Assembly (NCBI RefSeq): GCF_017347085.1
Contig: NZ_JADPSA010000016.1
Span: 1 to 64,000, forward strand
DNA from: Nesterenkonia sp. E16_10
Lineage (GTDB): Bacteria; Actinomycetota; Actinomycetes; Actinomycetales; Micrococcaceae
Length of the DNA: 64,000 nt
Reading direction: 5' to 3'
Under the pieces are notes generated by a model that saw only the letters and a program-made list of their open reading frames with translations, had not been told where the DNA came from and did no database searches. A program made the position numbers and the translations under genes. This document shows, in pieces, positions 52,116 through 60,537 of the stretch. Numbering within the stretch: position 1 is the first letter of the stretch; the number at the start of each line of letters is the position of its first letter.

Positions 52116-52984
52116 TGCGGCGGATCATCTCGCGCCTGAAGCCGCTCTGGCTGGTTTTGGTCTTCTTCGGCGCGACGCTAGGTGTCCTCTCACTCTTCGG
52201 CGCCGTGCCGGGCTTCGTCGAAGCACTACCGTCTCTGGTGGTGATTGCGATGATCGCCCTGGGCGTGGTGCTCTCGGCCGTCCACCCGAAGGCGTCGGAG
52301 CATGAACCCCATATGATGGCCGCGCCGGTCCGAGGCCGTTGGGCCGCCCTGAACACGCCAGGTCAGCAGCTTCCGAGCCATGGTTCCAGGTTTCTCGGGC
52401 AGTACGCCGCGATCGATATCCTGCAGCCCACCACCGCCGAGACCCCGCCCAAGGTCCAGAAGGGCTGGCGGAACTCACCTCCGCAGAAGTATCCGTGCTT
52501 CGGGGCACCGGTGTATGCGATGGCCGACGGCGTCGTCACCGGTGCGTGGTCTGGAGCGCGAGATCACCGGGCTCGGAACACCTGGCAGGGCCTGATCTAC
52601 ATGATGACCCTCGAGGGCATGATCCGTTCGGTCGCCGGTCGGGGTGCGATCTTGGGCAACCATGTGATCGTTGCGCACGACGACGGGACTGCGGCCGTCT
52701 ATGCCCACTTGCGGATGCGGAGTCTGCGCGTGGAGATCGGGCAGCGGGTGAGTGCGGGGGAGCAGCTCGGCGAGGTCGGCAACACCGGAAACTCCTCGGA
52801 GCCGCATCTCCACGTGCACCTGATGGACCGCGCCAACCCCTACGCGGCGGCCGGTCTGAAGATGGCCTGGGAAGACATCGATCGTCCCGGGGAGATCGAA
52901 CCGTCCTTGAAGGAGATCGCGAGGGGGCCTGCGCCGAACGCGGTCCGGTCCATGCCGCGCAACGGAGAGATCTTTGAGGTGTGA
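52115..52984 (+). CDS. M23 family metallopeptidase, membrane-anchored
   Basis: 289 residues. Two N-terminal helices (LWLVLVFFGATLGVLSLFGAV and LPSLVVIAMIALGVVLSAV) anchor it, with the peptidase domain from about residue 95. Zn ligands appear as LPSHGSRFLGQYAAID (His and Asp) and the HLHVHL (HxH) motif near residue 232; GNHVIVAHDDG and VGNTGNSSEPHLH are family-typical. Such enzymes cut peptidoglycan cross-bridges or act as amidase activators. It is coupled to the ArsR-type gene, so its expression is probably switched by an unknown signal. The IR at 53013-53065 follows. Confidence 0.85.
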   Translation: MRRIISRLKPLWLVLVFFGATLGVLSLFGAVPGFVEALPSLVVIAMIALGVVLSAVHPKASEHEPHMMAAPVRGRWAALNTPGQQLPSHGSRFLGQYAAIDILQPTTAETPPKVQKGWRNSPPQKYPCFGAPVYAMADGVVTGAWSGARDHRARNTWQGLIYMMTLEGMIRSVAGRGAILGNHVIVAHDDGTAAVYAHLRMRSLRVEIGQRVSAGEQLGEVGNTGNSSEPHLHVHLMDRANPYAAAGLKMAWEDIDRPGEIEPSLKEIARGPAPNAVRSMPRNGEIFEV

Positions 52985-53012
52985 CGCCTGAGACAGGGGC
53001 GGTTCGCCGGGT

Positions 53013-53065
53013 GGCATCCACCTCTGCGAGTCACCGTGGAGTTATGAGTCGCAGAGGTAGATGCC
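53013..53065. repeat. Long imperfect palindrome downstream of the M23 gene
   Basis: GGCATCCACCTCTGCGA (53013-53029) pairs with TCGCAGAGGTAGATGCC (53049-53065) with one mismatch and a 19-base loop. It can be a terminator for the M23 gene, but the large loop and the conserved-looking CCTCTGCGA block suggest a dispersed REP-like element. Confidence 0.5.
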
Positions 53066-53116
53066 GCTCCTTGGCCGCTGGGGGAAGTTTTCGGTCAGCG
53101 GAGACGGGGGTCGTCC

Positions 53117-54064
53117 CTAGACGAGGGAGTCTGCGATGCCCTGGAATTCGTCCTCGCCGATGACGACGTCGTCCTCCGGACGTTCTGGCTCCGCGACCTC
53201 GTTCCAGTCGCTAAAGGTCACCACCGTCTCCTCGCCCGCTGATTCTGAGCGAATCTCCATCAGGAGTGGCTCCTGCTCATCCGCCAGCACGATGAACTCG
53301 ACCGTGGCCCCATCGTTCTCACTGGAATACACCCACACATCCTCACCTTCGTGAGTATCTGTTGCGGCGTCGGCCTCCCACGCGGAGAGATCCTCCACGC
53401 CAGCCGAGGTAAGGATGCTGCTTCGGAGATTCTCGATGAACAGAGCCGGGGTTTCCAACTGGTTCGCGAGGCTCGTCATGTCCACCCATTCACCTTCCGG
53501 TTCGAGCGCTTCTCGAAAATCTTCCGGAGTGACTCCCTGGATGTCGACCTGATTGGCTGCGTATTCTTCGATCACGGAATCTACCGATTGGACTGCCTGG
53601 TCGCTGAAGATCCGGTAGTCGCCCATGGTCTCGTTGAGCGTGTAGGTGTAACCATCGCCCGCCATGTCACCGGAGAGTACAAGCCGGACGATCTCTGTTT
53701 CGACATTGATGTTCTCGTCGACGTGTTCAGCAGCGTCGCCCAAGGGGTTGATGGGAATGACTGCGTTGATGGTGACGGAGTCCTGATCGAGGGAGGACTG
53801 CCAGATCGCGTCTTCTGCTTCGCCGATCTCTGGGGCATCGGGAACCTCCTCCTCGGTGGGCTCATCAGCGGGTTCTGTATCGGTGCCCGCTTCCTCGTCG
53901 GTGTCCGCCTCGACCTGATCGGCATCGGCTGCCTCGGCAGGTGCAGCTTCGTCGCCGCCGCAGGCCGTGAGGGCCAGCATTGCTGCCCCCAACAAGCCGG
54001 TGGTCTTGAACATCGATTCTTTGAGGGAAATCTTCTCAGGTGCCGTTGCCACGACTTTCTCCAT
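53117..54064 (-). CDS. Secreted lipoprotein, unknown function
   Basis: 315 residues. A signal sequence ends in LTAC, so it should be lipid-anchored at the outer membrane face. It is followed by a ~45-residue very acidic linker (Asp/Glu/Ala/Pro/Thr) and a ~230-residue domain (DSVTINAVIPIN...YTYTLNETMGDYRIF...EETVVTFSDWNEV) resembling the LppX/LprG-like or copper/lipid-carrier-type beta-cup domains in outline only. I do not assign a family. The start at 54064 has no strong ribosome site; an in-frame ATG at 54013 is possible but leaves a shorter n-region. It is divergent from the PadR gene. Confidence 0.72.
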   Translation of the reverse strand: MEKVVATAPEKISLKESMFKTTGLLGAAMLALTACGGDEAAPAEAADADQVEADTDEEAGTDTEPADEPTEEEVPDAPEIGEAEDAIWQSSLDQDSVTINAVIPINPLGDAAEHVDENINVETEIVRLVLSGDMAGDGYTYTLNETMGDYRIFSDQAVQSVDSVIEEYAANQVDIQGVTPEDFREALEPEGEWVDMTSLANQLETPALFIENLRSSILTSAGVEDLSAWEADAATDTHEGEDVWVYSSENDGATVEFIVLADEQEPLLMEIRSESAGEETVVTFSDWNEVAEPERPEDDVVIGEDEFQGIADSLV

Positions 54065-54441
54065 CCTGTTTTCGTTCCCACCGTGGGTGGTCGCGGTCTA
54101 TTCCTCGGCGATCGCCTCAGACACAACATGCATGCTGGCCAACCGGTTCAAACTCTCCGGCGATGAACAATGACCTTAGAGGCCAGAACGTAATTGGAGT
54201 CTACATAGAACATAGAAAAGTGTGTTATCGCCGGGTCCTCCTGGCTGGGTGTGGCGCAGAAGAGGACGAACGTTGCGAGGTTCTGTCTGGTCCATCGGTT
54301 CCGAGAATCTGTCTTCTTGACCCCGGGAATCACCCGTCAGTGATTCCTGGTCCCGGAGTTCCCAACCGTTGTCCGCACCGCTACTCGGTGTTACTTTATG
54401 CTGGTAGTCAATAACACTGGGTAGTGAGAAGGGGGGGAGTC
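54065..54441. other. Gene-free 377-base divergent region
   Basis: No credible coding frame is seen. It holds the promoters for the lipoprotein (minus) and the PadR operon (plus), AT-rich stretches near 54180-54225 and 54395-54420, and a hairpin at 54326-54347 (GGAATCA-N8-TGATTCC). As neither neighbour ends here, that hairpin is unexplained and could belong to a small RNA or leader. Confidence 0.5.
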
Positions 54442-54771
54442 GTGGGCAAGCAGGCGACAGAGATGCTCAAAGGGACTCTCGAGGGCATCGTCCTCGCGCT
54501 CTTGGCCGATCGCTCGGCGTACGGCTACGAGATCACCGGCTGGCTGCGCGAGCAGGGTTTCACCGACATCGCCGAGGGCACCGTGTACGCGCTGCTGGTC
54601 CGGATCGAACAACGCCGACTGGTGGACGTGGAGAAGGTTCCCTCCGCCAAAGGTCCGCCGCGCAAGGTCTACTCCATCAACGCCGAAGGCCGGGAATACC
54701 TCGATGAGTTCTGGAGGACCTGGAGCTTCCTCGCAGAACGCCTAGACCAGCTCCGCAAAGGAGAGAAGTAG
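54442..54771 (+). CDS. PadR-family transcriptional regulator
   Basis: 109 residues, starting at the GTG at 54442 with AGAAGGGGGGGAG upstream. The winged helix reads MLKGTLEGIVLALLADRSAYGYEI, TEGTVYALLVRIEQR (seen as AEGTVYALLVRIEQ) and KGPPRKVYSINAEG, with the PadR core YGYE and KVY. The C-terminal helix is short, so it is a PadR-s1 type. It precedes a DUF1048 gene by two bases, a common actinobacterial and Firmicute pair. The signal is unknown. Confidence 0.88.
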   Translation: MGKQATEMLKGTLEGIVLALLADRSAYGYEITGWLREQGFTDIAEGTVYALLVRIEQRRLVDVEKVPSAKGPPRKVYSINAEGREYLDEFWRTWSFLAERLDQLRKGEK

Positions 54772-54773
54772 CC

Positions 54774-55175
54774 ATGGCACCACGTTGGATTGAGAAGGTC
54801 ACCGGATCGCTGGAGGGCAAGAAGCGCTACCGGCAGTACAAGGCCCGCCGCGATGAGCTCCCGGGTAGCTACCGCACTGGCATCGAAGCAGTCGAGCGCT
54901 ATCTGATGTACGCCGGGGCGATCACCACGGGCGAAGTCCTGGTCCAGATGTTGGAGGACCTCGTGGACCTCTTCGAGCAGAGCGCCGCTGACGGCACGCC
55001 GCTCAACGCCGTGGTGGGGCAGGATCCGGTGGAGTTCGCCGAGACCTTCCTCGCGAACTACTCGGATGGTCGGTGGGTCAACAAGGAACGGGCACGCCTG
55101 GTGGCCGCCATCGAGACCGCCGAGACCGAACCCGCAGCAGAAGCACCGCAGGAAGGCCGAGCGAACAAATCCTGA
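54774..55175 (+). CDS. DUF1048 family protein
   Basis: 133 residues. WIEKVTGSLEGKKRYRQYKARRDELPGSYRTGIEAVERYL, MYAGAITTG and the NYSDGRWVNKERARL segment match the helical DUF1048 family, which is normally encoded next to PadR regulators. Function is unknown; it may modulate PadR or act in membrane stress. The last 25 residues are Ala/Glu-rich and unstructured. It begins two bases after the padR stop, so the two are co-translated. Ku begins 147 bases downstream on the same strand. Confidence 0.86.
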   Translation: MAPRWIEKVTGSLEGKKRYRQYKARRDELPGSYRTGIEAVERYLMYAGAITTGEVLVQMLEDLVDLFEQSAADGTPLNAVVGQDPVEFAETFLANYSDGRWVNKERARLVAAIETAETEPAAEAPQEGRANKS

Positions 55176-55322
55176 GCACCCAGACAGCCGGAGCGCCGCG
55201 TCTCCGCGCCGAGCCCGCGTCGTCGTCGTCGGCCGTGGTGTCTGTTGCCCGGGCTGTCCTGGCCCCTGCGGTTGTGGTGTCATAGGCGCACAAGATGTAA
55301 CGACTCAACCAAGGAGTGACCC

Positions 55323-56195
55323 ATGCGGGCGATCTGGTCTGGCGACGTGTCCTTCGGCCTGGTGACGGTCCCGATCAAGCTGTATTCGGCCACCCGCAGT
55401 CATGATCTGTCTCTGCATCAGGTCCACGACGACGACGGCGGCCGGATCCGCTATGAGCGCCACTGCGAGGTCTGCGGCGAGAAGGTCGATTACAAGGACA
55501 TCGACAAGGCCTATGACTCCGGGGAGTCCACGGTGATCCTGACCAAGGATGAGCTCGGGGAGCTGCCCGCGGACGACTCCAAGGAGATCGCGGTGGAGCA
55601 GTTCGTGCCCGAAGACCAGATCGACTCCATGGAGCTGGACAAGTCCTACTACCTGGAGCCCTCGGGGAAGTCCGCGAAGGCCTATGTGCTGCTGCGCCGG
55701 ACCCTGGAGGAGTCCTCCCGGGTGGCGATCGTGACGTTCACGCTGCGCTCAAAGACCCGCCTCGGGGTGCTGCGCGTGCGCGGGGATGTGATCGTGCTGC
55801 AGGGGCTGCGATGGGCCGATGAGCTGCGGGACCCGGAGTTCGACGTCCCCAAGTCGCGGCTGACCAAGAAGGAACAGGAGATGGCCAGCTCGCTGGTGGA
55901 CTCCTACGCGGAAGACTTCGACCCGGAGCGGTTCAAGGATGAGTACCAGGACCAGCTGCACACCCTGGTGGAGGAGAAGCTCGCCCACGGTGAGGACATC
56001 GACACCGAGGCGACCTTCGGCGAGGTCGAAGACGATGAGGAGGGCGACGGCAACGTCATCGACCTCATGGAGGCGCTGAAGCAGTCCGTGGACTCCCGGC
56101 GGAAGAGCTCAGGCAAGGGGTCCGGGGAGTCCGGCGGCACGAAGGCGAAGGGCGCCAAGAGCTCGGGGTCCAGCTCCAAGAAGAAGGCCAGCTGA
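55323..56195 (+). CDS. ku: Ku protein, bacterial NHEJ end-binding factor
   Basis: 290 residues. The Ku core is recognisable by AIWSGDVSFGLVTVPIKLYSAT, VHDDDGGRIRYERHCEVCGE, YYLEPSGKSAKAYVLLRRTL and TKKEQEMASSLVDSY (family landmarks in order). It forms a homodimeric ring on DNA ends and recruits LigD (31219-33681, minus strand). The last 30 residues are Lys/Ser/Gly-rich and basic, which in bacterial Ku aids DNA binding and threading. AAGGAG lies upstream of the ATG. Ku and ligD are separated by about 22 kb instead of being adjacent. Confidence 0.95.
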   Translation: MRAIWSGDVSFGLVTVPIKLYSATRSHDLSLHQVHDDDGGRIRYERHCEVCGEKVDYKDIDKAYDSGESTVILTKDELGELPADDSKEIAVEQFVPEDQIDSMELDKSYYLEPSGKSAKAYVLLRRTLEESSRVAIVTFTLRSKTRLGVLRVRGDVIVLQGLRWADELRDPEFDVPKSRLTKKEQEMASSLVDSYAEDFDPERFKDEYQDQLHTLVEEKLAHGEDIDTEATFGEVEDDEEGDGNVIDLMEALKQSVDSRRKSSGKGSGESGGTKAKGAKSSGSSSKKKAS

Positions 56196-56210
56196 GACGC
56201 AGGAGGAGGG

Positions 56211-57143
56211 TCAGCGCACCGGACGCGACGGTGGCTGCTTCGTCGTGAAGGTGATCGTGATCCAGCTGTGCGGATCGTCGCCGTCCAACCGTGTCCGGGT
56301 CTCGTCGCGCACTCGGTCCCAGTCCTCCAAGGACCGAAGCCCCTGATCTTCTGGAACATAGAACACCACGTCGATGGTGCGCGCTCGGCCCTGCTGGGAG
56401 GCATAGACCCGGTAGTCGAAGAATCCTTCAGCCTCGGCGATGTCCTGGGCCGCTGCCTCGGCGCGTCCCTTGAGCTCAGGTGGGGTGACCAGCGAGATCT
56501 CCGCCACGGCCTTGCGCAAGGTGGAGAAGGGCACGGGCAGCAGGATCAAGGCGACCAGCGCCAACACCGCCGGGTCTACATAAGGCATGGCCCACTCCGC
56601 CGCCGTGCCGTCGATGAGCATCCCGATCAGGAACGCGGCCAGCAGGGCGCCGGTCACTCCGCCGGCCATGATCCAGCCCTTGACGTCCATCGCGACCAGA
56701 GCGGAATCGATCTTCTTATTGGCGCGGTGTTCGATCAGTGCGATGACGAAGCACAGCACCGCCACGACGGCGGCGTAGAGCACCGCCGGACCGAATTCGA
56801 CGTCGCGGCCGCCCGATGTCAGCGCCGCGATGGCCTGGAACAACGCGTACGCGGCCACCGACATCATCAGCAGCGCATTCACCGCCAGGAGCATGGGCTC
56901 GAAATGCCAGAACCCCATGGTGAACCGATCCTGGGTTCGCCGGGAGAGCGCGTTGGATGCGGACTTCGCAATCAGGCCTGCCAGGGTGATGGACACCACG
57001 GACATCACGGCGTCGACCAGCGAGAAGACGCCGTCGAAGAGGATCGCGAAGGATCCCGACACGAGACCGAACCCGATTCCGAGGGTCGCGACGATCAGGA
57101 TTCCGATGAGGGAGACCTTCAGAGTCTGCTGTTCCGTGCGCAT
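56211..57143 (-). CDS. Cation diffusion facilitator family transporter
   Basis: 310 residues. Six membrane helices, with the CDF metal-site helix SGSFAILFDGVFSLVDAVMSVV (Asp residues) and a second in HRANKKIDSALVAMDVKGW (His/Asp). A cytoplasmic ferredoxin-like domain covers about residues 210-300 (AEISLVTPPELKGRAEAAAQ ...). It exports a divalent cation such as Zn or Fe/Co against protons. The start at the ATG at 57143 is chosen from the family N-terminus; no strong ribosome site is visible. It is convergent with ku and divergent from the aminopeptidase gene. Confidence 0.85.
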   Translation of the reverse strand: MRTEQQTLKVSLIGILIVATLGIGFGLVSGSFAILFDGVFSLVDAVMSVVSITLAGLIAKSASNALSRRTQDRFTMGFWHFEPMLLAVNALLMMSVAAYALFQAIAALTSGGRDVEFGPAVLYAAVVAVLCFVIALIEHRANKKIDSALVAMDVKGWIMAGGVTGALLAAFLIGMLIDGTAAEWAMPYVDPAVLALVALILLPVPFSTLRKAVAEISLVTPPELKGRAEAAAQDIAEAEGFFDYRVYASQQGRARTIDVVFYVPEDQGLRSLEDWDRVRDETRTRLDGDDPHSWITITFTTKQPPSRPVR

Positions 57144-57286
57144 GGAGAGTGTGGACCTTTCGGGGGCGGGACGGTCGCGAGGTGCACCGCCACTATATTG
57201 CGGCAACCGGCCGGGCAGCGCTCCGTCCTCGGAGGAAGCTTGCGCTGGGATTCGCAGGTGACGCAGGTGCGGATCAGCCCCCTCGC

Positions 57287-57292
57287 TAGGCT
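57287..57292 (+). promoter_or_regulatory. Candidate -10 hexamer of a leaderless gene
   Basis: TAGGCT ends six bases before the ATG at 57299, with no Shine-Dalgarno upstream. The message is probably leaderless. Confidence 0.5.
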
Positions 57293-57298
57293 GGCCGG

Positions 57299-58279
57299 AT
57301 GTACACCCCGCAAGCGCCTGATGAGACCGGCCTGCTGACCATGAGCGATGGTCAGCGCGTCTATTGGGAGGAGTCCGGCTCTCGGGCCGGAATTCCGCTG
57401 CTGTACCTGCATGGCGGACCTGGCGCGGGCTTAGGGGGTCGTGGCTATGCGACCAAAGCGGACCCCGGCCGATTCCGGGTCATCGGTCTCGATCAGCGAG
57501 GCTGCGGCCGGTCAGCGCCGCTGGCGAGCGATCCGGAGCATGACTGGGAGGCCAACACCACCTCCAGGCTGATCGCCGACCTCGAGGAGCTGCGCGAACA
57601 TCTCGGCGTGCAGAGCTGGGTGCTCAATGGCGTGTCCTGGGGGTCCACGCTCGCCATCGCCTACGCCCAGGCTCATCCGGCGCGGGTGCGCGGGGTCGTC
57701 GCGATGGCGGTGACCACGACCTCCCGTTGGGAGGTCGAGTGGATCACCGAGACCGTCGGGGCGCTGTACCCGGAGGAGTGGGAGCTCTTCGTCCAGCACG
57801 CCGAGCGGGCCGGGCTGGGATATCGACGCGGGCAAGGACGCCTGGTGGAGGCGTATCGGGACCTCATGCGGCACCCCGACCAGGCAGTGCGCGACGCCGC
57901 CTCGCTAGCGTGGGCGCGATGGGAAGACGCTCATATCGCCATCGGCGCCGGCGGGTTCCAACGTGACCCACGGTGGGAGGATCCAGAGTTCCGGAACAAC
58001 TTCGTCGCCCTGGCCACCCACTACTGGGCCAACGACGGATTCTGCGATCCACCGCTGCTGGACCGCAAGGATCGGCTCGACGGAATCCCGGCGGTCCTGA
58101 TCCACGGACGACTCGATGTCAGCGGACCGCTGCGCACGGCCTGGGAGCTGCATCGTCGGTGGCCCGGCAGTGCTCTGGTCATTGAGGAGCGTGAGGGTCA
58201 TGGAGGCGGGGCGATGGTGGATGCCTGGCGACGGGCCAATGATGAGCTGGCCTCGCGCCTGGTCTTCGACCCGCAGTGA
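57299..58279 (+). CDS. pip: Prolyl aminopeptidase (proline iminopeptidase), alpha/beta hydrolase
   Basis: 326 residues, cytosolic. The oxyanion HGGPGAG, nucleophile elbow GVSWGST (Ser), the Asp region HGRLDVSGP and the catalytic His in EGHGG are those of the prolyl iminopeptidase family, which removes N-terminal proline from short peptides. DQRGCGRSAP and WRRAN at the end also fit. A related alpha/beta hydrolase of other specificity is possible. It follows the leaderless -10 at 57287 and converges with the epoxide hydrolase gene, with 76 bases between the stops. Confidence 0.85.
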   Translation: MYTPQAPDETGLLTMSDGQRVYWEESGSRAGIPLLYLHGGPGAGLGGRGYATKADPGRFRVIGLDQRGCGRSAPLASDPEHDWEANTTSRLIADLEELREHLGVQSWVLNGVSWGSTLAIAYAQAHPARVRGVVAMAVTTTSRWEVEWITETVGALYPEEWELFVQHAERAGLGYRRGQGRLVEAYRDLMRHPDQAVRDAASLAWARWEDAHIAIGAGGFQRDPRWEDPEFRNNFVALATHYWANDGFCDPPLLDRKDRLDGIPAVLIHGRLDVSGPLRTAWELHRRWPGSALVIEEREGHGGGAMVDAWRRANDELASRLVFDPQ

Positions 58280-58355
58280 CCTGAGTGGCCAGGGTTCCTC
58301 GTCGAGCTCTGGTGATGGGTTGGTGCTCGGCGGGATGCTTGGCGTGGTGCGTGGA

Positions 58356-59519
58356 CTACTGCCAGGGACGGAAGAACTCCCGAATGCCCCGAAGCAGCAG
58401 CTCAGGTTCCTCCAGCGCCGCGAAATGACCCCCGCTCCCGGGGTGCTCGGTCCAGCGCACGATGCTGTTGGCCTGCTCGGCGAATGAGCGGATGCCGATG
58501 TCGTGGGCGAACTGGATCGCCGCGGTGGGCACCCCCGAGCTCTCCGGGATCACATCCCAGGGCTGATCCTGGGCGTAGCCGACGTAGGCGGCGGATCCGG
58601 CGCTCGCGGTGAACCAGTAGAGCGAGGCGTTGGCGAAGATGAAGTCCTCGCCGAGCAGCTCGTCTGCGGGGGTCTCGGCTGGGTGGCTCCAGGCCTGCAG
58701 CTTGTCGAGGATCCAGGCGAACTGGGCGATCGGACTGTCAGCGACCATCGCTCCCAGCAGCCCTGGACGGGTGGATTGCAGCGCGATGTAGCCGAACTCG
58801 GTCTGCATGAAGTCACCGATCCGTCGCATCCTGTCCTGCTCCACCGCAGACATCGCCGCCAGCGTCTGGTCATCGACCTCGGGTTGGAAGGCGCCGAGCG
58901 CGCCGTTGACGTGCACGCCGATCACTCGGCTCGGCACCACGCGCCCGATCTCCGGCGCCACTGACGCGCCGAGGTCCCCGCCCTGCACGGCGAACCGGTC
59001 ATAGCCGAGGCGGGTCATGAGCTCGGTGAACGCGGTCGCGATCCGATGGGTGGACCAGCCGCCGTCGACCAGCGGGGTGGAGAATCCGAACCCTGGAAGC
59101 GACGGGATGACGAGGTCGAACGCGTCGCCGCTCTGACCACCGTGGGCAGCGGGATCGGTGAGCGGGTTGATCAGGTGCTCGAACTCCAGGAAGGATCCGG
59201 GCCAGCCGTGGAGCAGCATCAGGGGGATGCTGTCCGGCGCCTGCGACCGGATGTGCAGGAAGTGGATCGTCTGCCCGTCGATCTCGGTGCTGAACTGGGG
59301 GAGCCGATTGAGCCGATCCTGGGTGGCCGCCCAGTCGTGGTGGCGCCAGCGTTCGGCATAGTCGCGCAGGGTGGCGATCGGGACGCCGTTGCTCCAGGCG
59401 TCGTCGGGGAGCGGATGGGAGAGACGAGTATTAGCCAGGCGGGACTGCAGCTCGCTGACCTGGGCGGGATCGATGTCGATCTGGAAGGGGAGGATCGGGT
59501 GTGCGTGATGTGAGTTCAT
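58356..59519 (-). CDS. Epoxide hydrolase, alpha/beta hydrolase fold with EHN domain
   Basis: 387 residues. The N-terminal EHN region reads FQIDIDPAQVSELQSRLANT and the core has HGWPGSFLEF (oxyanion), GGDLGASVA with the nucleophilic Asp, and GSGGHFAALEEPE with the catalytic His. This order is typical of microsomal-type epoxide hydrolases, which open epoxides to diols. A distal Asp/Glu and ring-opening Tyr residues are likely but not assigned. The start at the ATG at 59519 is family-typical; a hexamer GAGACT six bases upstream could be a leaderless -10. It is divergent from the WYL regulator, with a short inverted repeat between. Confidence 0.88.
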   Translation of the reverse strand: MNSHHAHPILPFQIDIDPAQVSELQSRLANTRLSHPLPDDAWSNGVPIATLRDYAERWRHHDWAATQDRLNRLPQFSTEIDGQTIHFLHIRSQAPDSIPLMLLHGWPGSFLEFEHLINPLTDPAAHGGQSGDAFDLVIPSLPGFGFSTPLVDGGWSTHRIATAFTELMTRLGYDRFAVQGGDLGASVAPEIGRVVPSRVIGVHVNGALGAFQPEVDDQTLAAMSAVEQDRMRRIGDFMQTEFGYIALQSTRPGLLGAMVADSPIAQFAWILDKLQAWSHPAETPADELLGEDFIFANASLYWFTASAGSAAYVGYAQDQPWDVIPESSGVPTAAIQFAHDIGIRSFAEQANSIVRWTEHPGSGGHFAALEEPELLLRGIREFFRPWQ

Positions 59520-59541
59520 AGCTTCAGTCTCACCGTGATTG

Positions 59542-59558
59542 CGGCCACAATGCGGCCG
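59542..59558. promoter_or_regulatory. Inverted repeat between the epoxide hydrolase and WYL genes
   Basis: CGGCC and GGCCG flank ACAATGC in the 61-base gap between the divergent starts (59519 and 59581). It is a candidate WYL-regulator operator. Confidence 0.4.
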
Positions 59559-59580
59559 GAATCGGGGTGATACTTGGACC

Positions 59581-60537
59581 ATGTCGAGGACCACCGGGCG
59601 CACGCTGGAGCTGCTGGGTCTGCTTCAGGCGCGGTCCGCGTGGACCGGGGCCGAGCTGCGCGCCCGGTTGGAGGTCAGCGATCGCACGCTGCGCCGAGAT
59701 ATCGAGGACCTGCGCAATCTGGGCTACGGAATCGAGGCGACCCGAGGCGTCGGGGGCGGCTATCGGTTGGGAGCCGGTGCGGTGGTGCCGCCGCTGACCC
59801 TGGCGCGGGACGAGGCCGTGGCGATCGCGGTCGGGCTGCGGGCCGGCGCATCCGGAGTCATCACCGGGATCGAGGACTCCGCGGCGCGCGCGCTGGCGAA
59901 GCTCGAGCTTTCGTTGGCCCCGGTCACGCGGGATCAGATTGCTGCGGTGGAGCGGGCGATGGTTCCCCTGGTGGCGGCGCGCGGCGACGTCGACGTCGAG
60001 ACGGTGATCGCTCTGGCGCGGGCGATCGCTGACCGGCGCGAGATCCGCATCCGCTATCGGAATCACGCCGGGGAGCATTCCGAACGCACGGTGCAGCCGC
60101 ACCGGATCGTGCACACGGCGGAACGCTGGTATCTGATCGCGTGGGAACCGCAGCGCCTCGTGTGGCGGACGCTGCGAGTGGACCGGATCGAGCGCGTGCG
60201 TCGCGACGAGGAGAACTTCGAGCTGCGTCAGATCCCCGATGATCTGTTGCGGCAGGCCACGACGCGGGCGATCAGCACCGCTCCCTACCCGGTGCGCGCC
60301 CGGGTGCTGGTTCACGCGCAACCCGAGGTGGTGCGCGCGACCTTCGGCCCGACGGTGGCTGAGGTGTTCGACGCCGGGGAGGGGACGTCGGTGCTGGTCA
60401 CCGGTGCCGACCGGGCAGAGGTCATCGTGATGTATCTCGGGACCAGCGGGCTGCACTGGGAGCTGCTCGAGGGTGATGAGGTGCGTCAGGCTCTCCTCCG
60501 CCTCGCCGAGGAATTCTCGGCGGCTGCCCGGCGCTAG
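59581..60537 (+). CDS. WYL-domain transcriptional regulator (YafY-like)
   Basis: 318 residues. The N-terminal HTH (RTTGRTLELLGLLQARSAWT, VSDRTLRRDIEDLRNLGYGI) is of the HTH_11/DeoR type, the centre is the WYL domain (HRIVHTAERWYLIAWE), and the C-terminal WCX region follows (VRARVLVHAQPEVV). WYL regulators sense ligands such as nucleotides or small metabolites. GATACT six bases before the ATG suggests a leaderless message. It is divergent from the epoxide hydrolase and may control it. Its stop overlaps the Nudix gene stop. Confidence 0.88.
   Translation: MSRTTGRTLELLGLLQARSAWTGAELRARLEVSDRTLRRDIEDLRNLGYGIEATRGVGGGYRLGAGAVVPPLTLARDEAVAIAVGLRAGASGVITGIEDSAARALAKLELSLAPVTRDQIAAVERAMVPLVAARGDVDVETVIALARAIADRREIRIRYRNHAGEHSERTVQPHRIVHTAERWYLIAWEPQRLVWRTLRVDRIERVRRDEENFELRQIPDDLLRQATTRAISTAPYPVRARVLVHAQPEVVRATFGPTVAEVFDAGEGTSVLVTGADRAEVIVMYLGTSGLHWELLEGDEVRQALLRLAEEFSAAARR

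Noticed and set aside
56268-57338. 356-residue plus-strand frame opposite the CDF transporter
   Set aside because: His/Gln/Arg-rich shadow sequence; CDF motifs are on the minus strand.
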